From: Ignelater luminosus
Lineage: Eukaryota; Arthropoda; Insecta; Coleoptera; Elateridae
NCBI GenBank assembly: GCA_011009095.1
Contig: VTPC01091282.1
Coordinates: 83,339 to 147,338, forward strand
Reading direction: 5' to 3'
Length of the DNA: 64,000 nucleotides
Both the position numbers and the translations under genes were made by a program. Below the pieces are notes generated by a model, which was given only the letters and a program-made list of their open reading frames with translations, was not told the origin of the DNA and ran no database searches. This document shows, one piece after another, positions 13,601-22,857 of this stretch (its first letter is position 1; every line of letters begins with the position of its first letter).

Positions 13601-16600
13601 TTAAACAAATACATATATTTCATATTATGAATGTTATTTATTTATTAAAATACAATAATTTATTGATAATTACAGTAAACTATAAAATCGAAAATGAACT
13701 TTCTTCTTCTATATGCCAAAGCTTACTTCTTACCTTGTAGCTTTTTGCATAAATAAGTAAAATTATAAAAAATTTTCCACAGATTTAGATTAATTAAATA
13801 AATAAAAATAAATTAAGATAATACAAAGTCTTCGTTATTAATAACAAAAAAACAGGAAATTTATTAAAATTATAAGCGGAACTGATTATTTTAAAAAGGT
13901 AATGACACAAACTATAAACAGCAATAAAACTGATTAACAGTTTCAGAGATATCATAGGTCAGTATGTAAGTAAATTTTTTGTTATTGGTTTGTTTAAAAT
14001 GATCGTTATTCAAAGACAGTGTCTTTATCATATATAAACATAAACTTGAAATAAGGTCATTTGAGTGTACAAAATCAAGAAAACAAAAGAAACATTAACT
14101 TGTTACCAAGTATAAGAGAAGTAGTTGCAATGTTATTGTTGTGACAGAGTTGCAGCATAATTAAAGCAGATTTGCAATAATTAAAAAATGAATTTAAAAA
14201 ATGTCATTTGAACCAACCAAATAAATATTTTTTGTTTATATGTAATTTTAAAGAATGTTATATTATACATAACTGGAAAAATAGCATTTTCAAAAATAAA
14301 AATATCCTCTAATCTTAATCAGGAGTAGTCACTACTCAGGCACGTTACCAATTTATCAATAAAGTTATTTTTGGTTAGGAAAAAAAAAATATTGCAAAGT
14401 TGATAAATCTGTTTATAATTGTACTGATTTTATAAAATAATAATTAATTCTAAATAAAATAATTGTCAAACTACAGAATCTTTTCCAGTGTGAAAATGAA
14501 AAACTTTTTGTAAGATAAAAAGCACACGTGTTGGAAATTATTACATTCCTTGACATTAATAATAATTTTTAAATGGTAAATTATTTTTGTTGTTTTTAAG
14601 TAACTTTTGACAGCAATTTTATGATTATGAATCTTTTGGAATATAAGATAGGTATATCTTGTTTAAAATCAACGATGATTAATTCTACCTGATTTGAAAA
14701 ATAATAAGATGTAAAACCCAATGATGAATAGTATTATTGTGGCAGTATGTAATCAACAACATAATTTACCTATTGTATTACCAGTTCAATAGCTTTATGT
14801 CAACATCCTTTATTTTGTAGTCATCATTTAACTTTTCTTTTTCTATTCTAACAGTTTTTGTATTGTAGTGTTTTAAATGGAACATCAGAATAAAAACATC
14901 CTTTGTGGTTGTTACCTATCTTCACCAGAGATAGAGGTTTAGGAAAGTAATAAATAATTTTGTTACTCTTAAACCTAGGAATTTCTTTGGCCAATTTATG
15001 ATTTTTTTATTTTTAAGGATGCAATCAAAATGTATAATGAAAAGTTGTTTTATGTCACCAGGCCTTTCAACTATACTTAAGAAGAAGAATAATCCCATTG
15101 CTTACCATTTTTGTACAACAGTTAACTTGCATTTAGATTAGAAAAAGAACACACAGCCAGAGTAGCAGGAAGGTGTCCTAGAGGGGGAGTTTTGCCTCCC
15201 TGAAATCTGATACGATCAACACAGTACAGGACAAATACTACATACACTACACTCTTTCGCTTTTCTAATTTGATCTTAATATCCACACATTTTCTCAATT
15301 TTTTCTCCTCATTTTCTGTCAGTTCTTGAAAAATCTCAAAAACTTGATTAGGTCCTCCAACATTGGATGGAGTGGAATTACATCATCTAAATCCAATGCA
15401 TTGCCAAAATAACAATGCCAAACAACAATAATAGCAATAAGGAAAGTGCAAGAGATCATACCGGCATTGACATAATGTAGCTATGGTATGGTAGTCCAAA
15501 TCACTGCAAATTATTATCAACATAAAAACTAGGCAAGATTCAAAGATTGGCTTGTCTAGATCTTCAACAATCACAATGGAGGTACCATTGGAACTACTCC
15601 CATTGAATCTTGTAATACAAGAAGAAGCAAGAGGAGTCCTACACAAACTCCAGTACACCAACAACCAATAACCAACTCACATCACTGTTCAACTTAGAAA
15701 AGAATAAATAATTCTTTGACATGAGATCAGACTACACTGCTCCAGCAATCTGACATGTTTGGGGATCTGAAACTTATATTTCTTGGAGAGCCTTCTTAAC
15801 ACACAGTGTTGTAAAACAAAAGTCCACTTATTTTTAAAATTCCTATTATTGCTCGTTCATATGTAAAGCTTGATGTCCTCCTAATGTGCTGAACTCATGT
15901 GTAGATGAGCTATCAAAAGGGCAGATAAAAAACATGGTATCTAGTCTGGAAGCTCTTGAGAATCAAGAATCAAGAAGTTTTCAAGAGCCCAACTTGAATA
16001 AAAACACAAACCTTATAAGGACTTGAAGATCTGAAAAACTTAAAAATTTGCAAGAACATGAGACACAAGATCTGAGAAATTCAAGGATCCTTTAGGGATA
16101 GAGTCCATGGGACTATTAAATATTGCAAGAATGTTGTGGTCACATTGTGGTCCACATCAAAAATACAGAAATCTACTAGATAGTGATACGTCTTGCATAA
16201 ACTTATTCTACAGAATAGATAACTCTTTAAGATTCTTTGAACTTGAATAGAATGGCCATTAATTCATCTTTTCATGAGCTTCCAATATCTTACAGAATAT
16301 TGGTCATCTTTACTTGTTATGAAACAGCAAAAAGGTGTCTTCCATGTCTACTGCTAAACTTTTTAATAATTGGCCTTACAGGGTACCCATCAATTTCAAG
16401 AAATCTAATTTCCTGACTTTTCCAGGTTTTCCAGCCTATCTCTAAGAAAAGTCCAGACTCAACAACTTGACAAACAAAAACAAACTATCTCTACGTTTAC
16501 AAAAAATCAAAGAATTGACAGCGATTTGTACTGCAGTATTTGCAGCATGACAGGGATAATAATAATTAAGCCAAAAACTTTTGTTTGTCGTCAAAATCTT

Positions 16601-17566
16601 AAAATGATGAATTCAATGTAGTAAATCATGATCAGGATATTGTCATAAAAAACTTCTGGTGGAAATTGACATTGAAATCAAAAGATTCCAAAATGGCAAC
16701 GTCAGTGCAAACATAAAAACCAAGACAAATACCAAAAGAGACAGATATGTTAAAAGTACATTGCGTAACAATTATAATGCCAAAAATGATTTAGAGAAAT
16801 CAAGTATAAAAAAACCAAAGAAAATAAGAAACCATACAAGTAAAATAAAAAGAAAGTGGCATAAATATAGAGAACCAGAGACAAAGTCAAGTATTAAAAT
16901 ACAGATGGTGTGACGAACATTGAAAGGAGTAAAAATGAGAGTAAATAAAAAAGGAGAAAAAGAAAACATATTAGAAAATCAATGAAGAGAAAAAAGATGA
17001 AAGAAGGGAGCAGAAAAGAATGTAATAAGTGAGCAAGTAAAAAACAAAAGTAGAAAGGCGACAGCAGAAAATTGAGAAGAAAAAAAGGAAAAATAAAACC
17101 TAACACAGAAAGTAAAAAATTGACTAAAAAGAAAACCAAGCAGAAAGAGACAAAAGATGAGGAAAAGCTCACAGAAAAAATGGAAAGTAGAATTGGAATT
17201 GATCAAAAACAACGAAAAGAAAAACAAAAATCTGAGACAGACCATTGAAAAAAGAAAAGTAAAAATGAAGAAAGTAAACAAAAATGAGTTGGAAAGAAAC
17301 TGATCAAAACGACGCACGAAAAGAGAAAGAAAAAAGTGGGATAGAGACCTTGTAAAAAAGATCACAGATTAATTAAGAGTCAGATATTTCACTCTCCATA
17401 CCACCAATGTTCCCATTTTTTGTCTCTGCGTGCGCATTTACATTTGCAACTCTGAGAGTTTACCACGCCTACTCTTTTATGTACGTTTTATGAATTAAGT
17501 GGCGTACGCTTTAAAAGAACATGCTTGCGCAGTACATGTCAAAATAGCAAGCTCTGAGAGTTGCTT

Positions 17567-17631
<65 letters not shown>

Positions 17632-20600
17632 NNNNNNNNNNNNNNNNNNNNNNNNNNNNNNNNNNNNNNNNNNNNNNNNNNNNNNNNNNNNNNNNNNNNA
17701 GAGAGAGAGAGAGAGAGAGAGAGACTTATATCAAGCTCTTGATAAAATATGACTTTCATTATCAATAATTCTCTTGAGATTAGAAAACAAATCCTACACA
17801 TCATGAATTCTTTGGTAGTTTTAAGTTAACTCTCTTCAGTCACTCTTCACTTCCCCTAATTTTCAGACAGAAACATATGTTATGCTAAGAAGCATAGATG
17901 AAAATTTAAAAAGGAACTATCACGGCTTGATGCATAAAAAAAAGTGAGTGAATTTAGACAATAAAAGGAGAAATAGTAAATAACCAGGCAGGGCTTTAGA
18001 TAGAACGAGAAAGATGCCACTAGTCCAGTGTTGACAGGTGTAAAGAATCTTTCTCCTCATCCTCTAACGAAAAAGTCGCCAATAACGGTACGAAAATCCC
18101 CAACTTCAAACATTCTTGAAATAATGCTCGTGTCCACAAGCTGTAATCCTGCTGACGCGCTACCAACGGTGGTGAATAGGCGGTGTCAGTAATTACTTGC
18201 TTGCAAACAAGTGCTGCCAATCGTCCAGCAATTCTATGTCGTTAATGCAATATCTTGCTGCTTGCTTGTGAACGCAAGTAATCTTTTATGTTGTAGGTGA
18301 AAATCATCAACCAACAGATGGCGTTAAACTTCATCAAAATGGGGCGGTTATAGTTATAACCAACGTTGCCAGAACTGGCATAAATTTCCAAATCTGAAGA
18401 TTTATATTTATTACTGTTTTTAACGATGTTTCACTGTTGTGGTAACAGTGTGATCACCCTCACGACGATCAAGTTTTCCTCCACGGTTCATAAATAATAG
18501 TATGTTGTAAAAGGTAGGTCATCCTATACGTTTCCCCCAACAAGTTTGATCACAAATACCAATACCAAAAAATATGCACCTTCAAGACGTGTTCAAAACT
18601 ACCACCATGGTAATCAATTTTTAACAATTTCCTAATTTCCAACATAAACTGTCATAAAATAATAAAACTAACATTGCCTAAGTTAGTCTAACCTTAATTT
18701 TTTCAATCACAAATGGCTGCTAATAGGAAGACCTGCTTTCACAGCACACCGATATTATTTACAGACTTTGGTTTTTCTTCAATATGTGTCCAGGAAAGCA
18801 TGCAACAAATGGAAGAACCTTTCTATCAATTTCTCAGGCAACTTGTCTATTTATAAAATTTTGTAATTACTCCAAAACTTCCAATAACAGAAATAAAACT
18901 TTGATTATTATCAACAATAATAAAGTAAACTCAAAAAAATATTATTTTTTCATTGAAAAACGACTTAGTTACAACTTTACAAAAAAATTTTTAATTTATC
19001 CCCAATAAATCTCCACGTTTTTGAGATCCTTACTAATTTCGCCACCAAGTTCAAAAATCCCCAATTTAAGGGGAAAATGTCCATACCTGGCAACACTGCA
19101 GTACTCACAACTTTTTTTCAATTTTCATTTTGTACCTCCTCGTACAGCCCTGTATGGGCCGAAATTTCCAGGCCCGGCCTGACTGGAGACAAACTTGACG
19201 CGGCCCGAAAAAAATCGGGCAACTTCCTGATCGATCCGACAGGTCCGAACAGCCCAAGAGACCCAAATGGTATGAGAGGTCTGACAGGCCCAAGAGATCA
19301 AAACGGTACGCAAGACCTGAGACACCCATAGGGCTGAGAAGTCCAAAAGGCCCAACAGGGTCGAGAGGTCTGATAGGCTCCAACAGATTGAGAGGACTGA
19401 CGAAACCAAACGGCTTGATTGACTGGACATAGGCACGAAAAGCTCGAGGGCCTGACTAAAAAACCCGGCTCTTGCAGGCCTCTACCTCCTTGACCAAAAT
19501 TTCTAATTAGTTACATTTTTTATCAATAATACAAAAAAATACTCAAGCTGTAAAGCCCTGTAACTTTGGGTATTTAATTTTGTCTTTTTTGCTAAGATAC
19601 TCTATTTTAGTGAGTTATAAAAACAGTCACCCTTTATAAACAATGGAGATGAATTTTGGTTTTTCATTAATCTAGGTATTTATGTATCCACTTATTTTAT
19701 TAAAAAATCAAGGTTAACTATTAATAAATTGAAAATTGCCTGCAGATGGTTAACTTTTACTTTTATATGCATCATCGTTATCTGTCAAAATATCAATATT
19801 CTATTACAGAAAATTGTAGGGAAATACCTTCTGTGTATTTTAAACTACTTTTGACTATACAGTGTTTTCTGTAGCTGAGACACATTAAATTAAAAGTTTT
19901 TCTTTAGCTTTTTTCTGACGTTCCATATCTCGGCTATAGAGTACATCCCATATAATGAGAAGTTTGGAACATCTGGAAGACAATTTCTTTTAATAGCAAT
20001 TTTTGATATTTTGGCAAATAATGACAATGTACCCAAAAGTCAACCTATCTGTACACAATTTTTGAAGACTGATTACTCTGTAACAAGATGAATTGACCAT
20101 AGGTATATACCATAAAACCTGCTAAAACAGAAACTGGTAGGACTATGCAAAATTTCCGCTTTGTCAGGTTTAATTAAAAAAACAGACATTTGATTATGGA
20201 AATTCAAACACCGTAAATGAAACCTTTTTAACAATGGAACTCGAATTGCTTCTAGCTGCTTTTGTTGTAAAAACAGAACTACCCCTGTATTTACTACTTA
20301 TAATAAAAGTTTGAGAAAAGAAATTCCAAAGTCAAAGCAATTTTTCTGGGAACAATCATTGTCAGGTAATTAGGACTCCCCTTGGCTTAAATAATTTCCA
20401 TTAACATTGAAAGTAATCCTCCTTAAGAGGGTTCTGAATAGTTGAAGGATTATAGATTTCTAGGTAAGTAATCAGCATTCTAACTGTACCTTAACAGATT
20501 TAAATTTTGTGAACAATGGGACTGTAATTTACGTACTGGTTTCTGAGAAAAATATTTTAGGTGTTTAGGACCTTCGGCTTCAACAATTTCCAATAATTGA

Positions 20601-22804
20601 TAATAATTCCCCTTAAGAAGTTTTTTGAAGAGGATGTACAAATTTCTAGATAAAGACCTTAAGTTATGTGCATTCCGCATTAACTGATTTAAATTCATAA
20701 TTTAATTAATCACAAAATAATTCCGTTTTTTGGAGGTTTCTGTTTGGTACAGATTCCGCATTTACAGGTTTTAGTGTATATAGTCTTATGCCCTTATACC
20801 TTACGGTGTCGGGATCGTAGGTTCCATTTAAAAATATTTGTTACCAGAAACTTATCTTATCAGTTTGTTGGTATTATTTATTAACATCCTGTATACATTT
20901 TTATAAATCAGACTCTATCATCTTTGCAAAGCAATGATTAATAATCAAACTTTTAGTTTTTTCCAGCTTATCAATACTCAACTAGAAATAAGGTAATGCC
21001 AAAACTGGTATTACAATGCTTATGAGCACTGCATACCTTGATAGATAAAAATACAGTAAAACTGGTCTGATAATGATTTCAAAGGTAATGCATAAACTAA
21101 TTGATTAGTCAAATCAGAGTCAGAAGATCTCTTCTTTGGCCCATAGCTGATTTTTGGGATACACAAATATTTCCTAAAGAAAGTTTCAAATAAATAAATC
21201 AAACAATAAAATTAAAACAGAGCTAATTAATCCAAAAATAGACACAAACAATTTATAGAGAATCAATAAGTTTTTATTAATGAGCAGAATTCAGATCAAG
21301 ATCTCAATATCATTATTACATGTGCACAATATGAAACTTTAATGATGATTTAAACTGCAGATGCCATGAGAAAAGTACTGAGCGTCACTCTAGCTTTCTC
21401 ATCAAAGATATTACATCGTCCTGGTTACACTGTATCTAATTGATTGTTTTGCGTCTTTATTTAAAGAGCATTTTTTTAAGTTATAGAATTCAGAGTAGGC
21501 CATGACTTACAATTTCTATAGCAATGTATATGACATTGATGCTGTTCTCACTAAAAAAGTTACCACGTCATCACACATCATATTTTTTGTACACTGTAAA
21601 AATGAACTTAAAGCACAGCCTACTCTGAATTCTATAAAAAAATGCACTGTAGATTGCCCAAATCTCCTCTTAAAACTCCTATTCAATTCTTTTATTTTTT
21701 CATTAGTTTTCAAAATATCCAAAAAATATTTTAGTACAGATTTGTCTAGTTGGTATAGTCATGAGGAATGTACACAGATTTAGAGATCTAAACCTAGTCA
21801 CTTTGGAATTATTCAATTGTTTTTTGTAGTTTTCTTAAATTCCTTAACTTATCTCGATGATTCTGTGTTACTAGAAAGAGAACTTTTAGCTCGACCAAAA
21901 TTTTTATTTAGAGAGCATCTCTGTGACTTATTAAGAAGTTGTTATGGATTGTATTTTGATAATTTTAAACTTTGCAATTGCACTGTATAGAATTAACAAA
22001 TAAAACAGTAAATAGACCTTATAGGTGAATTAATTTTAAATGAAAGACTATTGTGTTGTGTACTTTGAAAAATGTTAAAAGCAGTTGTTTCAAAATAAAG
22101 AAAAAATCAAGTGTAAACTTACGTTCCTAAAAGCTTTAAATAAGATGCTCTTTCATCCAGAAAATCTGAAAACCTCTTTTGAAAAGCCTCTGTACGGATC
22201 CTGAAATCTGAAATGGTGTCTTGATAATTAGCTACAGCTGCTGCATAACCTTGATGTTGCATATGTTGTTCATGGACAATATTTTCGCAAGTCTTTGTTA
22301 GTTCTGTGGCTGATTCATAAAACTGTTGAGCTAATGTTGTTCTCTGGCATACTGTATTATATGTTGCTGGCATATCAATTAATTCTTTAACACTTTCATT
22401 AAAATCTAAAATATTTATAACAATTACTAGAAGTTAATTCATAATTATTTAGTTTTAATTTACCAATATCAAGACCTTGTTCAATAAATGGAGGTGGCGG
22501 ATGTGACGATTCAATTAAATTTAAATTAAAAAGATAAATAGGATTCGTGTCTGTTCCTGCTGAATATGAACAAACACGTGCAGTAGGAGGTAAAACTTCA
22601 CCTCCACTAATTAAAAGAACTTGCCTATCGGATGGTATTTTACATGTTTCTTGTATGTGTAGCATTAGTTGACTTACACTAAAACAAACATTTCAATCAA
22701 ATACATGTACCATAACATAGTTAGAATCTTATCTACCTTTCTACAGCAAGACTCATATCAAAGGTGAACATAGCCCCTGTGTTGACATTAAATACGTACA
22801 ACAT
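1422..22804 (-). CDS. RB1CC1: FIP200/RB1CC1 (Atg17-like) autophagy scaffold, 11 coding exons
   Basis: Scaffold of the Atg1/ULK1-Atg13-Atg101 complex that starts autophagosome formation in the cytoplasm. Joining exons 22737-22804, 22464-22678, 22123-22405, 12840-13074, 12588-12770, 12165-12524, 11645-12105, 10918-11590, 2205-3265, 1856-2151 and 1422-1694 gives about 1368 codons once one surplus base in exon 9 is discounted. Vertebrate FIP200 is near 1594 aa, so this is a normal insect-like length. In order it has the N-terminal ubiquitin-like region (residues 1-85, with CSYSAGTDTNP), a helical N-terminal scaffold (about 95-600), a Ser/Pro-rich linker (602-820), a coiled coil (827-1175) and the C-terminal Claw domain (about 1200-1297), then an extra Ser/Thr-rich tail. 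Splice sites are all GT..AG and phases agree throughout. Identification is from remembered family sequence; no search was run. Confidence 0.95.
1856..2151 (-). CDS. RB1CC1: FIP200 coding exon 10 (Claw domain, first part)
   Basis: After a TTGTAG acceptor it reads through a basic Ser/Thr segment into CHAGDAVLVLWD, LYFLHSDCLETL and GEVVDKDYCHAKK. These are the hallmark strands of the C-terminal Claw, which in the family binds FIR motifs of selective-autophagy receptors. Donor GTAAGT follows AAG. Confidence 0.95.
2205..3265 (-). CDS. RB1CC1: FIP200 coding exon 9 (coiled coil) with a frameshift
   Basis: Acceptor TTTTAG is followed by DNLQTSRSEHDRLKS and about 350 residues of Glu/Lys/Leu-rich heptads, the central coiled coil of FIP200. 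At 2458-2465 the coding strand has eight A. Reading straight through reaches a TGA at once, while seven A restores a frame that stays open to the donor at 2204. The downstream frame ends in phase 1, exactly what exon 10 needs, so the surplus base is most easily a sequencing or assembly error. A real null allele or slippage site cannot be excluded. Confidence 0.92.
4228..4686. mobile_element. MITE-like inverted repeat with ACAGGGTGTCC ends
   Basis: Arms of about 45 bp at roughly 4228-4275 and 4640-4686 are near-perfect reverse complements and contain GGACACCCTGTATATT flanked by an AATTTCAAAT box. The spacer has no coding capacity. Similar boxes recur at 51.3-51.9, 52.9-53.4 and 36.06 kb, so this is a repeat family. 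Outer limits and target duplication are uncertain. Confidence 0.65.
6236..6414 (+). pseudogene. Left-arm copy of the Cys-rich protein start
   Basis: ATG at 6236 gives MADNTCFICNKTFSNGMTAT, nearly the same as the right-arm copy. A 3-bp difference and a deletion of the VHVECRKNY-coding stretch follow, and it runs into a stop at about 6412. It lies inside the left arm, so it is a by-product of the inverted duplication. Confidence 0.65.
6430..7111 (-). pseudogene. Element-borne Cys-rich protein, degraded minus-strand copy
   Basis: Starts MADNTCFICSETFSNG at 7111 and runs 74 codons to a TGA after YKKRLYE. The CxxC pair and HVECRKNY are typical of an abundant, uncharacterised protein family in arthropod repeats. 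After the stop, in other frames, come FCGEPVSEKEEQ and then a long match to the family core, including AAADACND-like, DLVAANAKYHNTCFHDFLLP and a GRP basic box. Stops and frameshifts break it into at least three pieces, so it is a pseudogene. The function of the family is unknown to me; the Cys/His spacing suggests zinc binding. Confidence 0.65.
8031..9016. mobile_element. ~1-kb non-coding DNA element with long TIRs
   Basis: The left end AAGTGCTGCTTTACATGAT (8032 on) matches the reverse complement of the right end near 9015 (AGTGCCGCTTTACACGAT). The match continues about 70 bp through ACAAATTT and GAATTTGT blocks. The interior has no supported coding region. No clear target-site duplication is visible. 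Confidence 0.65.
9420..9900. mobile_element. Fold-back (snap-back) AT-rich element
   Basis: A perfect 13-bp pair, TGTGGAATATCAC (9623) and GTGATATTCCACA (9694), flanks a loop that includes a (GA)7-like run. Outside this core the two sides remain diverged reverse complements for roughly 200 bp each (GAATTTATTTTATT and GTTTTGCxTTTTTA boxes). A cruciform-prone MITE is the simplest reading. Confidence 0.55.
10918..11590 (-). CDS. RB1CC1: FIP200 coding exon 8 (disordered Ser/Pro-rich linker)
   Basis: Starts GCESETDTEEFEKVG, acidic with Ser/Thr flanks. It continues as a low-complexity Ser/Pro/Gln/Asn-rich linker with several SP sites and a basic Pro run (PLPPRKPPR), then DEFYIDESLPSSLS. Such linkers vary widely between FIP200 orthologues. 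It ends in phase 0 at CAG before GTACTT; the reading frame runs past the donor only by chance. A 7.65-kb intron follows. Confidence 0.92.
11645..12105 (-). CDS. RB1CC1: FIP200 coding exon 7
   Basis: Begins RASELACHLL after a TTGTAG acceptor and includes SLFPGMDDMPPAFATQAPD, matching the FIP200 region around its WPPSFCTQ motif. It then gives an acidic, less conserved stretch. It ends in phase 2 before GTGAGT; the following intron is only 54 bp. Confidence 0.94.
12165..12524 (-). CDS. RB1CC1: FIP200 coding exon 6
   Basis: One hundred and twenty codons, phase 0 at both ends. Conserved landmarks are LPDLCASHRKQL, MLDNHNRLID, HRRLKWIVDQED and YLSAVAEVVRRRAFSQ. All belong to the helical N-terminal arch of FIP200, the part known in the family to dimerise and bind Atg13. 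Acceptor is ATTAG and donor GTAAAT. Confidence 0.94.
12588..12770 (-). CDS. RB1CC1: FIP200 coding exon 5
   Basis: Sixty-one whole codons between acceptor TTCTAG and donor GTATGT. The predicted helix contains RLCGLDKLLHEAKKYVQEQG, which aligns with the FIP200 segment ending in QKELAQGF. Flanking introns are 69 and 63 bp. No continuous long reading frame marks this exon; it was found by joining phases from its neighbours. Confidence 0.9.
12840..13074 (-). CDS. RB1CC1: FIP200 coding exon 4
   Basis: The acceptor TTGCAG precedes a C that completes the Thr codon split by the 9-kb intron. The exon encodes ETLAKIPILPAL (conserved in FIP200), a Glu/Ser-rich acidic stretch of low conservation, and the TLLEWISAAD helix. 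It ends in phase 0 before GTATTT. Confidence 0.93.
16640..17370. repeat. Purine-rich (GA/AAAG) tract
   Basis: Over about 700 bp the plus strand is almost all A and G, with motifs such as GAAAAAGA and GAGAAAA. It makes Lys/Arg/Glu-rich readings on plus and Phe/Leu/Ser-rich readings on minus, which are composition artefacts. It may be a decayed simple repeat or a LINE ORF1 remnant. Confidence 0.6.
17567..17724. repeat. (GA)n microsatellite containing an assembly gap
   Basis: An uninterrupted GA dinucleotide array with a few GAAA variants lies on both sides of 68 N. The true length is unknown because the gap sits inside the repeat. Confidence 0.97.
17632..17699. other. Assembly gap (68 N)
   Basis: A run of N within the GA microsatellite; its size may be nominal. 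Confidence 0.99.
18026..19098. mobile_element. hAT-like non-autonomous element (1.07 kb)
   Basis: Ends CAGTGTTGACAGGT (18026) and the reverse complement of CCTGGCAACACTG (to 19098) form hAT-type TIRs. The flanking 8-mers CACTAGTC (18018-18025) and CAGTACTC (19099-19106) match at 6 of 8 places, as expected for an old hAT target duplication. There is no transposase. A second element with the same CAGTGTTGCCAG end lies at 28.0-28.6 kb. Confidence 0.65.
19150..19480. repeat. GC-rich degenerate minisatellite (CCNGA/GGCCCNA type)
   Basis: A GC-rich island in AT-rich intron DNA, built of imperfect units of about 9-12 bp such as GGCCCGA, GGTCCGA, AGGCCCAA and GGTCTGA. Because the period is often a multiple of three, it reads as Gly-Pro-x-like peptide in several frames, but every frame is broken by stops. 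Confidence 0.6.
20110..20776. mobile_element. pogo/Tigger-like non-autonomous element (667 bp)
   Basis: Both ends, read inwards, start C(C/A)(A/C)TAAAACCTG and are preceded by TA, resembling pogo-group CAGTAAAACC termini with TA duplication. Further CAGAAAC/CCGC boxes lie subterminally. The interior has two diverged tandem copies of about 190 bp (from about 20340 and 20530), both containing an ATTAGGAC/TTTAGGAC-TTCC and a TTCCCCTTAAG-like motif. No transposase remains. Confidence 0.55.
21459..21648. repeat. Small inverted repeat (fold-back)
   Basis: ATAGAATTCAGAGTAGGC (from about 21483) recurs as its reverse complement at about 21618-21636, with further pairing of GCATTTTTTT outside. The loop is about 115 bp. 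It lies in intron 3 and could form a hairpin in the transcript. Confidence 0.6.
22123..22405 (-). CDS. RB1CC1: FIP200 coding exon 3
   Basis: Follows a TTTTAG acceptor and starts by completing an Asp codon. It includes HEQHMQHQGYAAAVANYQD, matching the conserved helical segment of FIP200 that begins its homodimeric N-terminal scaffold. Donor GTAAGT lies at 22122. The next intron is about 9.05 kb. Confidence 0.93.
22464..22678 (-). CDS. RB1CC1: FIP200 coding exon 2 (ubiquitin-like region)
   Basis: Starts after a TTTTAG acceptor and completes the split Ser codon. It carries LISGGE and the strongly conserved CSYSAGTDTNP motif of the FIP200 N-terminus, then a Pro-rich turn. It ends in phase 1 before GTAAAT. 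The introns on both sides are only 58 bp. Confidence 0.93.
22737..22804 (-). CDS. RB1CC1: FIP200 coding exon 1
   Basis: Encodes the first 22 codons plus two bases, beginning MLYVFNVNTG, the first strand of the N-terminal ubiquitin-like fold seen in FIP200 proteins. Donor GTAGAT follows at 22736. It is the first ATG after the UTR acceptor and aligns with the start of vertebrate FIP200, which supports this start. Confidence 0.9.
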
Positions 22805-22857
22805 TTTAAGGCAGTTTTGGAGCGAACTTCACAAGACGAAGGCGCTCAGTTTTGTAC
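22805..22857 (-). other. RB1CC1: 5' UTR segment of FIP200 gene, downstream of a UTR intron acceptor
   Basis: Reading on the minus strand, a pyrimidine-rich stretch ends in an AG at 22859-22858, leaving a 53-base leader before the ATG at 22804-22802. This suggests that the 5' UTR is spliced and that the promoter lies further right, beyond 22.9 kb. I could not place the upstream non-coding exon or the transcription start. Confidence 0.55.

Larger units (their letters stand above)
13075..22122 (-). other. RB1CC1: FIP200 intron 3 (9.05 kb), repeat-filled
   Basis: GT..AG intron splitting a Thr codon. It holds the purine tract, gapped microsatellite, hAT-like element, minisatellite, pogo-like element and a small fold-back, annotated separately. 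The stretches 13075-16630 and 21650-22122 are AT-rich without a supported gene. The 15.1-15.7 kb part is slightly less AT-rich but I recognise no protein in it. Confidence 0.85.

Noticed and set aside
16894..17365. Strongly hydrophobic Phe/Leu-rich minus-strand frames resembling membrane proteins
   Set aside because: Complement of the purine-rich tract; TTT/CTT codons arise from composition alone.
17499..17804. Arg-Glu or Leu-Ser dipeptide repeat proteins
   Set aside because: Translation of a (GA)n microsatellite across a gap of N.
19077..19331. Collagen-like Gly-Pro-x peptide on the plus strand
   Set aside because: Several frames on both strands show the same effect, and all are short and broken. 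It comes from the GC-rich minisatellite period.
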